A stretch of 64,000 nt of DNA, taken from assembly GCA_902496665.1 (NCBI GenBank), contig CABVBU010000004.1, forward strand, positions 62,001 through 126,000. The letters are read 5' to 3'. Below the pieces are notes generated by a model that did not search any database, was not told the DNA's origin, and worked only from the letters and a program-made list of their open reading frames with translations. This document shows positions 51,682 to 60,787 of this stretch, piece by piece. A program made the translations under genes and the position numbers. Each line of letters opens with the position of its first letter. Position 1 is the stretch's first letter. The DNA is from an uncultured Clostridium sp. Its GTDB lineage: Bacteria; Bacillota; Clostridia; Lachnospirales; Lachnospiraceae.

Positions 51682-52770
51682 TTACGCGTCCGCGTGCTCC
51701 GCCTCAAATTTCTTCATAAATTCTACAAGCTTCACAACGCCCTCCTCCGGCATTGCGTTGTAGATGCTGGCTCTCATGCCGCCAACAGTACGGTGTCCCT
51801 TTAAGTTCACGAATCCGGCTGCCTCCGCCTCTTTTACGAACAGGGCATCCAGATCTTTATCGCCTGTAACGAACGGCACATTCATGATGGAACGGTCCTC
51901 TTTGCGGACAGTTCCGTGGAAGAGCTTGCTCTCGTCCAGGTAATCATAGAGGATCTTTGCCTTTCTCTCGTTTTTCTCCTTCATAGCTTCCAGTCCGCCC
52001 TGCTTCTTCAGCCATTTGAAGACCTTGCCACAGATATAGATTCCGTAACACGGCGGAGTATTGTAGAGGGATCCGGCCTTCGCCTGGACATCGTAGCGCA
52101 TGATCGTCGGTGTCTCCGGAAGAACATCCTCGCGGATCAGGTCCTCACGGATAATTACGATAACGACACCTGCCGGTCCGATATTTTTCTGGACGCCGCC
52201 GTAGATCACACCGTATTTTGATACGTCCATCGGTTCAGAGAGGAAACATGAGGACACATCGGAAACGAGTGTTTTTCCCTTTGTGTTCGGGAGTGTATGG
52301 AATTTTGTTCCGTAGATCGTATTGTTCTCGCAAATATAAACATAGTCAGCATTCTCATCGACCGGAAGATCGGAACAATCCGGAATATAGCTGAACGTCT
52401 TATCCTCACTGGACGCGATGGCATTCGCTGTTCCGTAAAGCTTTGCTTCCTTCCATGCTTTCTTTGCCCACTGTCCGGTAATAATATAGTCACCGACACG
52501 GTTTTTAAAAAGGTTTAACGGGACTGCCGCAAACTGCTGGTGAGCTCCACCCTGTAAAAACAGGACCTTATAGTTGTCCGGGATCTTTAAAAGATCGCGA
52601 ATGTCCTGCTCTGCCGTCTGGATGATCTCCTCGAACGCTTTTGAGCGGTGGCTCATCTCCATAACGGACATTCCGGTACCGTTATAATCCAGCATCTCGG
52701 CTGCTGCCTCTTTCAATACTTCTTCCGGCAACACAGCCGGTCCTGCGGAAAAGTTGTAAACTCTGCTCAT
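51682..52770 (-). CDS. serC: phosphoserine aminotransferase
   Basis: A 362-residue PLP enzyme converting 3-phosphohydroxypyruvate and glutamate to phosphoserine. The start VYNFSAGPAVLPEEVL is the family signature. SDVSSCFLSEPMDVSKYGVIYGGVQKNIGPAGV contains the PLP lysine, and the phosphate-binding GGMRASIYNAMPEEGV is at the end. First gene of the serC-serA pair; serB is not in the window. Confidence 0.96.
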   Translation of the reverse strand: MSRVYNFSAGPAVLPEEVLKEAAAEMLDYNGTGMSVMEMSHRSKAFEEIIQTAEQDIRDLLKIPDNYKVLFLQGGAHQQFAAVPLNLFKNRVGDYIITGQWAKKAWKEAKLYGTANAIASSEDKTFSYIPDCSDLPVDENADYVYICENNTIYGTKFHTLPNTKGKTLVSDVSSCFLSEPMDVSKYGVIYGGVQKNIGPAGVVIVIIREDLIREDVLPETPTIMRYDVQAKAGSLYNTPPCYGIYICGKVFKWLKKQGGLEAMKEKNERKAKILYDYLDESKLFHGTVRKEDRSIMNVPFVTGDKDLDALFVKEAEAAGFVNLKGHRTVGGMRASIYNAMPEEGVVKLVEFMKKFEAEHADA

Positions 52771-53188
52771 AGTTTTATTCCCCTCTCTCTGATTGCTCTA
52801 TGATCGGTCCTTTCAGGAATGACCACACATCCAGCCTTTGTCTCTCGATCCAGCGCCGCACTTTACTCTGTCTCTTCTCTACCAGTGTAACGCAACGACT
52901 CAAGATGATTTGACATATATCCTAACACAAGTGCCCGGGCAAATCAATGTTAAAATTGCCTTTTTTCTCGAATTATGCAAACTTTTTTCTTTTTTTGATA
53001 TCTTTTTTAACAATATATGCGGCTCTTATATTTCGTCTGCTATTTATTTTTCTTCAGATATGGCTTCAGGGATCAGATTCCAACACATTCGTGTGTCTCA
53101 CGCAATCACCGGCAACCGTCTGAGACTTCTGTTTCCTGTTACACTTACAGTTCCGCCACCGACAGATTATTCCGGAGGGCATGAGAAC
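52771..53188. other. intergenic region upstream of serC
   Basis: About 420 AT-rich bases. I see one promoter candidate for serC and no T-box GGTGG core, no riboswitch I recognise and no protein-like frame. The part nearest leuB belongs to its terminator. Confidence 0.5.
52919..52947 (-). promoter_or_regulatory. candidate serC-serA promoter
   Basis: TTGATT (52942-52947), 17 bases, TAGGAT (52919-52924) on the minus strand; implies a leader of about 140 bases. Confidence 0.4.
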
Positions 53189-53231
53189 ACAAAAAAAATG
53201 GCAGAACACACACTCTCATGTATTCTGCCAT
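53189..53231 (-). terminator. terminator after leuB
   Basis: ATGGCAGAA/TTCTGCCAT stem followed by TTTTTTTT on the minus strand. Confidence 0.9.
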
Positions 53232-53250
53232 CATAATCATTCTTATTTTA

Positions 53251-54333
53251 TTAGATTCTATCACAGATCAGATTTCCCATCTCAGTGGTTCCAACCTGCT
53301 TTTTGCCCTCGTCCATGATATCGACGGTGCGATAGCCCTCTGCGAGAACCTTTCTGACAGCATCCTCGATAGCATCTGCTTCCTTGTCAAGGTCGAAGGA
53401 GAAGCGGAGCATCATAGCTGCAGAGAGGATCGTCGCAATCGGATTTGCGATGTCTTTGCCTGCGATATCCGGTGCGGAACCGTGGCTCGGCTCGTAGAGA
53501 CCGAATTTGCTCTCATTTAAGCTTGCGGAGGACAGCATTCCGATGGATCCGGTGATCATGCTCGCCTCGTCGGATAAGATGTCGCCAAACATGTTCTCAG
53601 TCAAGATAACATCGAACTGGCGCGGGTTCATAACGAGCTGCATTGCGCAGTTGTCGACCAGCATATTTTCAAGAGTGACCTCCGGGTAGTCCTTTGCGAC
53701 TTCCGCAACGACTTTTCTCCAGAGTCTGGAGGAGTCGAGAACGTTTGCCTTGTCAACGCTTGTTACTTTCTTCTTTCTCTTCATGGCGATCTCGAATGCC
53801 TTGATCGCTACGCGGCGGATCTCCTTCTCGCTGTATACGAGAGTATCTGTCGCCTGCTCAACACCGTTTACAGTCTCTGTGTGACGCTCACCGAAGTAAA
53901 GGCCTCCGGTCAGCTCGCGGACGATGACCATGTCGAAGCCGTCACCGATGATCTCCTTCTTTAACGGGCATGCGCCTGCAAGATCATTGTAGAGGTATGC
54001 CGGGCGGATATTCGCGAAGAGGTTTAATCCTTTACGGATCGCAAGAAGTCCTGCCTCCGGTCTTAAGTTCGGGGCAACATCGTACCAGCGGGAGTTTCCG
54101 ACATTTCCGCCGACTGCGCCGAGAAGAACAGCATCGCTCTTCTTTGCTGTCTCCAACGCCTCGTCTGTCAGCGGCACACCGTAGGTGTCAATGGAGATTC
54201 CACCCATGAGGACCTCTTCGTAGTTGAATTTATGGCCGTATTTCTGACCTGCTCTATCTAAAACTTTCTTTGCTTCTCTCACGATTTCCGGACCGATCCC
54301 GTCGCCGGAGATCGTTGCAATTCTATATTCCAT
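53251..54333 (-). CDS. leuB: 3-isopropylmalate dehydrogenase
   Basis: A 360-residue NAD-dependent oxidative decarboxylase of leucine synthesis. Family motifs are TISGDGIGPEIVREA, the substrate-binding VIVRELTGGLYFG and the NAD-binding EPSHGSAPDIAGKDIANP. GGAGG lies 8 bases before the ATG at 54333. No leuA, leuC or leuD is adjacent, so it is an isolated leu gene here, with its own promoter and terminator. Confidence 0.94.
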   Translation of the reverse strand: MEYRIATISGDGIGPEIVREAKKVLDRAGQKYGHKFNYEEVLMGGISIDTYGVPLTDEALETAKKSDAVLLGAVGGNVGNSRWYDVAPNLRPEAGLLAIRKGLNLFANIRPAYLYNDLAGACPLKKEIIGDGFDMVIVRELTGGLYFGERHTETVNGVEQATDTLVYSEKEIRRVAIKAFEIAMKRKKKVTSVDKANVLDSSRLWRKVVAEVAKDYPEVTLENMLVDNCAMQLVMNPRQFDVILTENMFGDILSDEASMITGSIGMLSSASLNESKFGLYEPSHGSAPDIAGKDIANPIATILSAAMMLRFSFDLDKEADAIEDAVRKVLAEGYRTVDIMDEGKKQVGTTEMGNLICDRI

Positions 54334-54458
54334 GTCTTTTTCCTCCATATCCCGCCTGAAAATTTACGAAACGCTGCCGTCATTTCCATATTTTCGGGTA
54401 TTTTACTTTTCATATTTGTACCGGACTAATTCCTTTTCTGTCCGATTATCTCTTTGTA

Positions 54459-54487
54459 ATCATACTCTAATTTTTCTTAATTTTCAA
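54459..54487 (-). promoter_or_regulatory. leuB promoter
   Basis: TTGAAA (54482-54487), 17 bases, TATGAT (54459-54464) on the minus strand. The leader is about 120 bases with a small CGGAC/GTCCG stem and no T-box core. Confidence 0.65.
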
Positions 54488-54584
54488 CAAATTGGAGGAA
54501 TTACTGGCATATATGTTTTCTATTATTTATATGAATCGCAGTTATACTTTGGCGGGGTTCGCTCTCACTGCTTCTTTTCATGAT

Positions 54585-54636
54585 AAAAGGCACATCACCC
54601 CGGAACCGATGTTTATTCCATGGCATGTGCCTTTTT
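54585..54636 (-). terminator. terminator of the aguA-aguB operon
   Basis: AAAAGGCACAT and ATGTGCCTTTTT form an 11-bp stem with A and T runs on both sides. Confidence 0.7.
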
Positions 54637-54637
54637 C

Positions 54638-54770
54638 GTTACTGTTCACGCTTTGCGCAAACAGTAACTGATTTTGCCGATGCTTCGCATTCCGAATCGG
54701 CAAAATCCACTACCACCACTGTATTGTACGGAATTTTCAGTTCAGAAAATTCCTACCCGTGTACAGTAAC
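54638..54770. repeat. cluster of three perfect hairpins bounded by GTTACTGT/ACAGTAAC
   Basis: Three hairpins lie in a row: GTTACTGTT/AACAGTAAC (54638-54668), GATTTTGCCGAT/ATCGGCAAAATC (54670-54707) and GGAATTTTC/GAAAATTCC (54730-54753). The outermost GTTACTGT can pair either locally or with ACAGTAAC at 54763-54770, closing the whole element. No coding capacity. Confidence 0.75.
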
Positions 54771-54793
54771 CCTTTTTCTTCTCTGAATTTTTC

Positions 54794-55660
54794 TTACTCG
54801 TGATACATCTCCGGTCTTCTGTCTCTGAAGAGTCCCCAGGAAAATCTCTCGCGCTCCAGCTCGTCCAGATCAAACTCCGCTGTGATGACACCCTCACTGT
54901 CGCGGTCCATGGACCGGATCACTTCACCGGCACCGTCCGTAATAAAGGAGGAACCATAAAACTTCAGGGCAGATTTCTGGTTTCCGTTTGCCTCACACGG
55001 TGTCACCTCTTCAAGGCCCACACGGTTTGCCGCGATCACCGGCATCAGGTTCGACGCGGAATGTCCCTGCATGCAGCGTCTCCAGTGGGGCATACTGTCT
55101 ACAGAGAGGATTGGCTCACTGCCGATGGCTGTCGGGTAGAATAAGAGTTCCGCTCCCTTTACTGCCATAAATCTTGCGGTCTCCGGGAACCACTGGTCCC
55201 AGCAGATACCCACGCCGATAGTGCCATAGCGGGTCTTAAATGCCTTAAACCCCGTATCTCCCGGTGTGAAGTAGAATTTCTCCTGATAATAGTGGTCATC
55301 CGGGATATGGGTCTTCCGGTAGATTCCAAGGTTCGTTCCATCAGCATCAAGGATAGCGACGGTGTTGAACAGGCGCTTTCCGTCCTTCTCATAGAAGCTG
55401 ATCGGAAGGACTACTTTCAGTTCCTCCGCGATCTTTGCGAAGTGCTTCACTGCGTCGTTCTCCTCCACCGGTTTCGCAAACTCATAGTATTCGTACTGGC
55501 GCTCCTGGCAGAAATACTGGCGCTCAAAGAGCTCCGGGAGCAGGATGATCTGTGCGCCGTCCGCCGCCGCTTCTCTCACAAGTCGCTCTGCGTTCGCAAT
55601 ATTTTCATTTACATTTTCTGTGCAGCGCATCTGTACCGCTGCCACTTTTACTTTTCGCAT
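54794..55660 (-). CDS. aguB: N-carbamoylputrescine amidase
   Basis: A 288-residue nitrilase-family enzyme that hydrolyses N-carbamoylputrescine to putrescine, CO2 and ammonia. The catalytic Glu is in LLPELFERQYF (near residue 43), the Lys in YRKTHIPDDHYYQEKFYF (near 120) and the Cys in GVGICWDQWFPE (near 157). The QEKFYFTPGDTGF stretch is diagnostic for this subgroup. It lies 27 bp after aguA and the pair makes putrescine from agmatine. Confidence 0.93.
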   Translation of the reverse strand: MRKVKVAAVQMRCTENVNENIANAERLVREAAADGAQIILLPELFERQYFCQERQYEYYEFAKPVEENDAVKHFAKIAEELKVVLPISFYEKDGKRLFNTVAILDADGTNLGIYRKTHIPDDHYYQEKFYFTPGDTGFKAFKTRYGTIGVGICWDQWFPETARFMAVKGAELLFYPTAIGSEPILSVDSMPHWRRCMQGHSASNLMPVIAANRVGLEEVTPCEANGNQKSALKFYGSSFITDGAGEVIRSMDRDSEGVITAEFDLDELERERFSWGLFRDRRPEMYHE

Positions 55661-55687
55661 TTTGTATTTCCTCCTGTCGTATCTTTC

Positions 55688-56800
55688 CTATCTCCCCTGC
55701 GGGATCTGCTGTGTGATACAGTGGATATTTCCGCCGCCGAGCAGAATATCCCGGGCCGGGATCGGGCAAATCTTTCTTTCCGGGAACACTTTTCCGAGGA
55801 TCTCCACCGCCGTCTTATCATGCTCATCCCCGAACTGCGGCACGATCACTCCGCCGTTTGAGATATAGAAGTTTACATAACTCGCCGCAAGCCGTTCCCC
55901 GGCTTCTCGCGTGTCCTCGCCGTCCTCAAACTCATAGCCACCGAGATCCTCCTCTGTGACGCAGATCGGATTCTTCGGGATCGGAAGCTTGTGGACCTTG
56001 ATCTTTCTTCCCATTGCATCTCTTTCATGTTCCAGAATGTCCAGGCAGCTCTTTGACATGGCATACTGCGGGTCTGACTCGTCGTCTGTCCATCCCAGGA
56101 CTACCTCTCCCGGACGCACGAACGCGCAGATATTGTCCACATGCTCATTCGTCTCATCGTTGTAGATGCCGCGCTCCAGCCAGATCACCTTCTTCGCTCC
56201 CAGGTAATCACAGAGTTTCTTTTCGATCTCATTCTTTGTGAGCTTCGGATTTCTTCCGCCGCTTAACAGGCAGGCAGCCGTCACGAGGACAGTTTCCTCG
56301 CCGTCAGAATGGATCGAGCCGCCTTCCAGGACGAATGGATGCGCCTCATAGCATTCGTATCCAAGCTTACCGCAGACATTTTCCGCCACCCGGTCGTCCT
56401 TCTCCCAGTGGGCGTAAAGTCCGTCCACGGTTCCGCCCCAGGCGTTGAACTCCCAGTCGATGCCACGGACAGTGCCTTCCCCGTTCACCACAAAGGTCGG
56501 TGCCACATCTCGCGCCCAGGCATCGTCGGACTCCATCCGGATCACATGGATCCCGTGTCCCGGATTCCCTGCTAACATCTCTCGGGCATTCTCCTCCACA
56601 TCCGGCTCCGCCAGCATAAAGACCTCCTCGCTCTCGGCGATGGCCCAGGCCACGCGTTTGAAGGCCTCTCTCGCCTTCTTTGCCCCGTAATTCCAGCTTC
56701 CCGGGCGCTTCGGCCATATCATGATACAGCCCCGGTGTGGTTCAAATTCGCCCGGCATGCGGAATCCATCCGCTGCCGGTATCGTGTGAAGTTTATTCAT
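55688..56800 (-). CDS. aguA: agmatine deiminase
   Basis: A 370-residue guanidino-modifying enzyme converting agmatine to N-carbamoylputrescine. The motifs MPGEFEPHRGCIMIWPKRPGSW near residue 14 and EGGSIHSDGE near 157 are typical, and the catalytic Cys is in GGGNIHCITQQ near the end. The start at 56800 follows AGGAAAGGA. Makes an operon with aguB; no carbamate kinase or putrescine antiporter is adjacent, so this is the hydrolytic polyamine route, not the energy-yielding one. Confidence 0.95.
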   Translation of the reverse strand: MNKLHTIPAADGFRMPGEFEPHRGCIMIWPKRPGSWNYGAKKAREAFKRVAWAIAESEEVFMLAEPDVEENAREMLAGNPGHGIHVIRMESDDAWARDVAPTFVVNGEGTVRGIDWEFNAWGGTVDGLYAHWEKDDRVAENVCGKLGYECYEAHPFVLEGGSIHSDGEETVLVTAACLLSGGRNPKLTKNEIEKKLCDYLGAKKVIWLERGIYNDETNEHVDNICAFVRPGEVVLGWTDDESDPQYAMSKSCLDILEHERDAMGRKIKVHKLPIPKNPICVTEEDLGGYEFEDGEDTREAGERLAASYVNFYISNGGVIVPQFGDEHDKTAVEILGKVFPERKICPIPARDILLGGGNIHCITQQIPQGR

Positions 56801-56907
56801 TCTGCAGTTCCTTTCCTGACTTATCTTCATTACTACTAATTATGCTAATCTATCTCATGTCCATCTTTCTGCTATTCGCCCCAAAAGCCACTCGCACTTC
56901 CAGTATT

Positions 56908-57327
56908 TTACCGCCACTTTTTTATGTATCCACCTTTTTCCTGGTCACAGGGCGGGGGACATCCACAGTCCCTATTACAGGGCGGCGGACAGTCACATCT
57001 TCCTCCCGGCTCACATGGAGGCGGGCAGGGACAAAACGGCGGCTTTGGCGGCGGTGGCGGGCCTGGCTTCGGAGGTTTCGGCGGCTTTTCCTTCTTCTCC
57101 TCCACCCGGACCAGAATGATATCGTCCCCGATCTGGCAGATATCCTCAAAGGGGATCACAAATTCCTTTTCCCTGCCTAAAAAACCACAGACACAGCCCG
57201 GCCCCGGCACGATGATCGCCAGGATCCTGCCTGTACACGGATCAATGTCCATGTCCCCCACAAACCCCAGCCGTTTGCAATCGCAGACATTGATCACTTC
57301 CCGCCTCTTTAACTCGCTCATCCGCAT
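56908..57327 (-). CDS. YlmC/YmxH-type PRC-barrel protein with Cys/Pro-rich tail
   Basis: A 139-residue protein. The first 75 residues are the YlmC/YmxH sporulation family PRC barrel (MSELKRREVINVCDCKRLGF, VGDMDIDPCTGRILAIIVPG, FEDICQIGDDIILVRV). The last 60 residues are a proline/cysteine-rich extension with nine cysteines in PPPC, CPC, CDC and CGC clusters, unknown in the short members. The start at 57327 follows GGGAG at 8 bases. Expression in sporulation is inferred from the family. Confidence 0.82.
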   Translation of the reverse strand: MRMSELKRREVINVCDCKRLGFVGDMDIDPCTGRILAIIVPGPGCVCGFLGREKEFVIPFEDICQIGDDIILVRVEEKKEKPPKPPKPGPPPPPKPPFCPCPPPCEPGGRCDCPPPCNRDCGCPPPCDQEKGGYIKKWR

Positions 57328-57499
57328 GGCATCATCTCCCGGACAAAAACATTTTATGTATCCCATCAACCACAAACCTGTTACTCGCGCAGGCTGCCGT
57401 CAATCAATCATACTCTCTATTTATAGTCTATGTTCCATTTCTTGTCCCTGAGATGAATATCCAGCATTATTTTCACTTAATTGTAATTTTTCTGAAGCT

Positions 57500-58354
57500 T
57501 TACAGCTCAATATTCTCCGGCAGTTTTCCCACTGCCTTCAAAATCTTCGCCGCATTTCTCCACAACATGTCTTCCTTTTCACTGTCCGAAAAGCTGCTGT
57601 CCTTGATCCGCGCGATGGCGGCCTTCTGGCTGCCATAGGGAAAATCGCAGCCGTAGAGCACCCGCTTTGTGCCGAACTGCCGGACGATCTTTTCGAACTC
57701 CCCGGCTTCCTCCAGCTCCGCGCTCATGGCCGTATCGATAAACACATTTTCCGGCAGATTTTCAAGATTCTCATCAGGATTTTTCATCATGCAGAAGCTT
57801 CCCATATGGGCCATGATGATCGGAATATCCGGGGCAGATTTTAAGATTTTTCGAATTCCCGATGGGTAAAGATCATAAGGACGCACGATCCTCGTCGTCC
57901 CCATATGGATCAATACTGGAAATCCCAGTTCATTGATCTTTCTCCACATCTCCTCATACTTCGGGTCTTCCAGATGGACCTTCTGGAACGGCGGATGGAA
58001 CTTGATTCCAGCCATCTCCATGTCCTTTAACTTCTCCAGCTCCTCGATCACATTCTCACAGTCCGGGTGAAGTCCCCCGAATGGGATAATATTCTTCCTT
58101 GCCGATTCCTTCGCAAACCGGTTCACCTCCGCCTGATTCTGGGGTTTTGAGACCACCGGCAGGTTCACGGAAATATCCACCCCTGCCTCCTTCATCCTCG
58201 CCAGCAGATTTTCCCGGATCGGAAGCTTCTTAAAATCATCATTCTCATGTCCGGTGACCTCCATGGCCCGTCTCGCCAGGGCAACCGGGTAGATATGGGT
58301 GTGAATGTCAATGATCCTGCAATTCATCCTTTGTCCATCCTGTCTTTCCTCCAT
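57500..58354 (-). CDS. amidohydrolase family protein (PF04909-type)
   Basis: A 284-residue TIM-barrel metal-dependent hydrolase of the amidohydrolase_2 group. The metal site starts at IIDIHTHIYP near residue 15; further ligands are in GGLHPDC, VLIHMGTTR, IIMAHMGSF and the catalytic Asp in YGCDFPYGSQKA. Substrate unknown; decarboxylase or hydrolase both possible. The start at 58354 has GGAG at 7 bases; codon 10 (58327) is the alternative. Confidence 0.83.
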   Translation of the reverse strand: MEERQDGQRMNCRIIDIHTHIYPVALARRAMEVTGHENDDFKKLPIRENLLARMKEAGVDISVNLPVVSKPQNQAEVNRFAKESARKNIIPFGGLHPDCENVIEELEKLKDMEMAGIKFHPPFQKVHLEDPKYEEMWRKINELGFPVLIHMGTTRIVRPYDLYPSGIRKILKSAPDIPIIMAHMGSFCMMKNPDENLENLPENVFIDTAMSAELEEAGEFEKIVRQFGTKRVLYGCDFPYGSQKAAIARIKDSSFSDSEKEDMLWRNAAKILKAVGKLPENIEL

Positions 58355-58493
58355 GCGCCGTCTCCGGCTTCATACTCCTGATTTTTTGTAAATGCTGCCA
58401 GAGCTTCTTTCCGCAGCACTTCATGAGCATCTATTTCTCTGCGATCCAGCACCATTTTACCATGCAGACTGTACGCTTTGCAATATACAAGTA

Positions 58494-58532
58494 ATTACAA
58501 ACGGCCTGACCTCATTTCTGAAGCCAGACCGC
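58494..58532 (-). terminator. terminator after the dipeptidase gene
   Basis: On the minus strand a 13-bp stem with G-U pairs (58502-58514 with 58519-58531, GAAA loop) is followed by TTTGTAATT. Confidence 0.65.
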
Positions 58533-58558
58533 TATCATACGCTCTATCACATAAGCTC

Positions 58559-59962
58559 TTAACAGCAAAGATCCACAATCACCTGCGCAAAGATCTTCGC
58601 GCTCATTGTGAGCTCGTCAACCACCGCAAACTCGTCCGGGCCGTGCATGTGGTTCTCGGTCTCCGGAAGGGCAGCGCCGAAAGCAACACCGTTCTTTAAA
58701 TTGTGGACATAGGTTCCGCCGCCGATGGCGATACACTCGCCCTTTCTTCCGGAATATTTCTCATATGCGGAGAGAAGAGTTTTCACAAACTCAGAGTCTG
58801 CCGGTACATGGTGCGGCGGTTTCATTTCTTCCGTATTGAAGGAGATTCCATCTGCTTCCATTTTTTTACGGATCACATCAATGGTGTTTTCCTTTGTGGC
58901 ACAGATCGGACAACGGCTGTCAAATTCGCCCTCTAAGCTTTTCCCGGAAATATCCAGCATGCTGAATGCCAGTGTCAGCTCGCCGGACTCCTCATCGCTC
59001 ATCTTGATCCCGAGAGCTTCGCCGTACCAGTCACCGTGAGGCATCAGGCGGTTTAACGCGCGGACTGCCTTTACCTGTCCGCATTCCGCCAGCGGAAGAC
59101 GCTCGATCAGGGATAAGAGTCCTGTCAGGGCATTCTTTCCTTTCCACGGTGCCATTGCATGGCCGTTTTCTCCAGCTGCAGCGATCTTCAGGCAGCCCTC
59201 CTCTGAGGATACCGTGAACCGGATTCCAAGCTCCTCTTCCATGCTCTTTGCGAGAGCCTCTGTCTCATCTCCGTCAAGACCCTCAAATAATGCCTCTGCC
59301 GCGCCCGGAACCACATTCGTCTTCGTTCCGCTGTGGAAGGATACCATCTTCGGAAGACAGTCAGACGGCTCGAACTCTGCCGTAAAATTACCTCCGATCC
59401 GGCCTTTCTCGATATTGATCACCGGGAAGGACGCATCCGGGGAGAAGGTCATCGGAGCTTCCTTTTCCACACTGTAGTAGTGGGTGATATCGGAGCTTCC
59501 GCACTCCTCGTCAGTGCCAAGGATCAGGCGGACGTTCTTTTTCATCGGGATTCCAAGTTCATTTACGGCACGCATCGCGTAGAGGGCAGCAATTGCCGGT
59601 CCCTTATCATCCGCAGTTCCGCGGCCGTAGATTTTTCCGTCTTTTACTACCGGCTCAAAAGGCTCTGTAACGGTCCAGCCGTCTCCGGCCGGAACAACGT
59701 CCAGATGTGCCAGAATATCGAGCTGTGCCTCTTTGTCATTCATGTCAACAGTTCCAACATAGTTGTCATAGTTGTTGATGGCAAAACCGTAGCATTCCGC
59801 AATATGCAGGGCTGTACGCAGCGCCTCGGAACACCCTTCCCCATAAGGTTTTCCGATACGGTAAGACCCCTTCACACTGTTGATCCGGCAAAGAGCTCCG
59901 ATGTCCTCCAGCATTTCTTTCCTGTGCGCGTCAATATACCGGCTGATCTTCTCTTTATACAT
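58559..59962 (-). CDS. M20 family dipeptidase (PepV/Sapep-like)
   Basis: A 467-residue zinc dipeptidase. The metal-binding motifs are LDILAHLDVVPAGDGW near residue 75, GRGTADDKGPAIAALYAM near 107 and GTDEECGSSD near 140; a lid domain and late GGTYVHNLKNGVAFGAALP follow. It most resembles PepV, which cleaves dipeptides with an unblocked N terminus. The start at 59962 follows GGAGG at 8 bases. Confidence 0.9.
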   Translation of the reverse strand: MYKEKISRYIDAHRKEMLEDIGALCRINSVKGSYRIGKPYGEGCSEALRTALHIAECYGFAINNYDNYVGTVDMNDKEAQLDILAHLDVVPAGDGWTVTEPFEPVVKDGKIYGRGTADDKGPAIAALYAMRAVNELGIPMKKNVRLILGTDEECGSSDITHYYSVEKEAPMTFSPDASFPVINIEKGRIGGNFTAEFEPSDCLPKMVSFHSGTKTNVVPGAAEALFEGLDGDETEALAKSMEEELGIRFTVSSEEGCLKIAAAGENGHAMAPWKGKNALTGLLSLIERLPLAECGQVKAVRALNRLMPHGDWYGEALGIKMSDEESGELTLAFSMLDISGKSLEGEFDSRCPICATKENTIDVIRKKMEADGISFNTEEMKPPHHVPADSEFVKTLLSAYEKYSGRKGECIAIGGGTYVHNLKNGVAFGAALPETENHMHGPDEFAVVDELTMSAKIFAQVIVDLCC

Positions 59963-60164
59963 AATTTCCGCCTCCATATTTCTTTTGTTATATCCCATTT
60001 TACAGACAGGCGGGACCGTCTCATCCCGGGCGTTTCCGAGATCGTAAAGCCAGCCCCGCTTATACCATACTTATTCTGTGCGCCAGTTATTGGCTACATG
60101 CCTGCTCACAAACCCGCACTTACGCACTTTACTGGCTGCTTCGCAGGCGTTTCGTTCATTTCCC

Positions 60165-60614
60165 TTATTTCATGAATCCAGCTAAGATCTCATTTACGAT
60201 CTTGCCGTCTGCCTTTCCCTTTACGAGCGGCATCAGGGATTTCATGATCTTCCCTTTGTCCTTTGCTGTCGGGGCTTCGATCCCAAGCTCTGCGAGAACC
60301 TTCTCGATCGTCTCCCTGATCTGGTCTTCGGTCATATCCGCCGGAGCGAACTCCTGATATACGGCAAGTCTCTTCTTTGCCTCATCGATGATATCGGCGC
60401 GGTCTGCCGGAGCTGTCTCGATGGTCTCCTTGACCTGCTTGATCTCTTTCTTTACGATCGCGTTCTCCTCATCCTCTGTGAGCGGAGCTTCACGCTTGTC
60501 GATCTGCGCGTTCTTTAATGCGGAGAGAAGCATGGAAAGGGAATCCTTTCTCTCTTTATCTTTTGCTTTCATCGCCTCGACCATGGCTGCTCTTACAACA
60601 TCGATCTTACTCAT
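60165..60614 (-). CDS. yqeY: GatB/YqeY domain protein
   Basis: A 149-residue protein related to the C-terminal tRNA-binding domain of GatB. Patterns are KERKDSLSMLLSALKNAQIDKRE, EENAIVKKEIKQVKETI and KSLMPLVKGKADGKIVNEIL. A tRNA-related role is inferred from the fold; function is unproven. GGAGG precedes the ATG. Confidence 0.9.
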   Translation of the reverse strand: MSKIDVVRAAMVEAMKAKDKERKDSLSMLLSALKNAQIDKREAPLTEDEENAIVKKEIKQVKETIETAPADRADIIDEAKKRLAVYQEFAPADMTEDQIRETIEKVLAELGIEAPTAKDKGKIMKSLMPLVKGKADGKIVNEILAGFMK

Positions 60615-60787
60615 CTTGTATTCCTCCTGTCTATGCGGTATTCCCAGTCAAAACAACTGGTTCCGCATGTTCCTGTGATGATATATTCCATAAAACTGTT
60701 TGCGGCTGTTCAGCATTTCACAGTTACAACAGTTTTTACAGTCTGGAAAATCAATCTGCATCTGTCCTGTTTACTGAACAGTCACCA

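Noticed and set aside
52771..53188. Serine-responsive T-box or riboswitch before serC
   Set aside because: No conserved T-box sequence or recognised aptamer could be found by eye.
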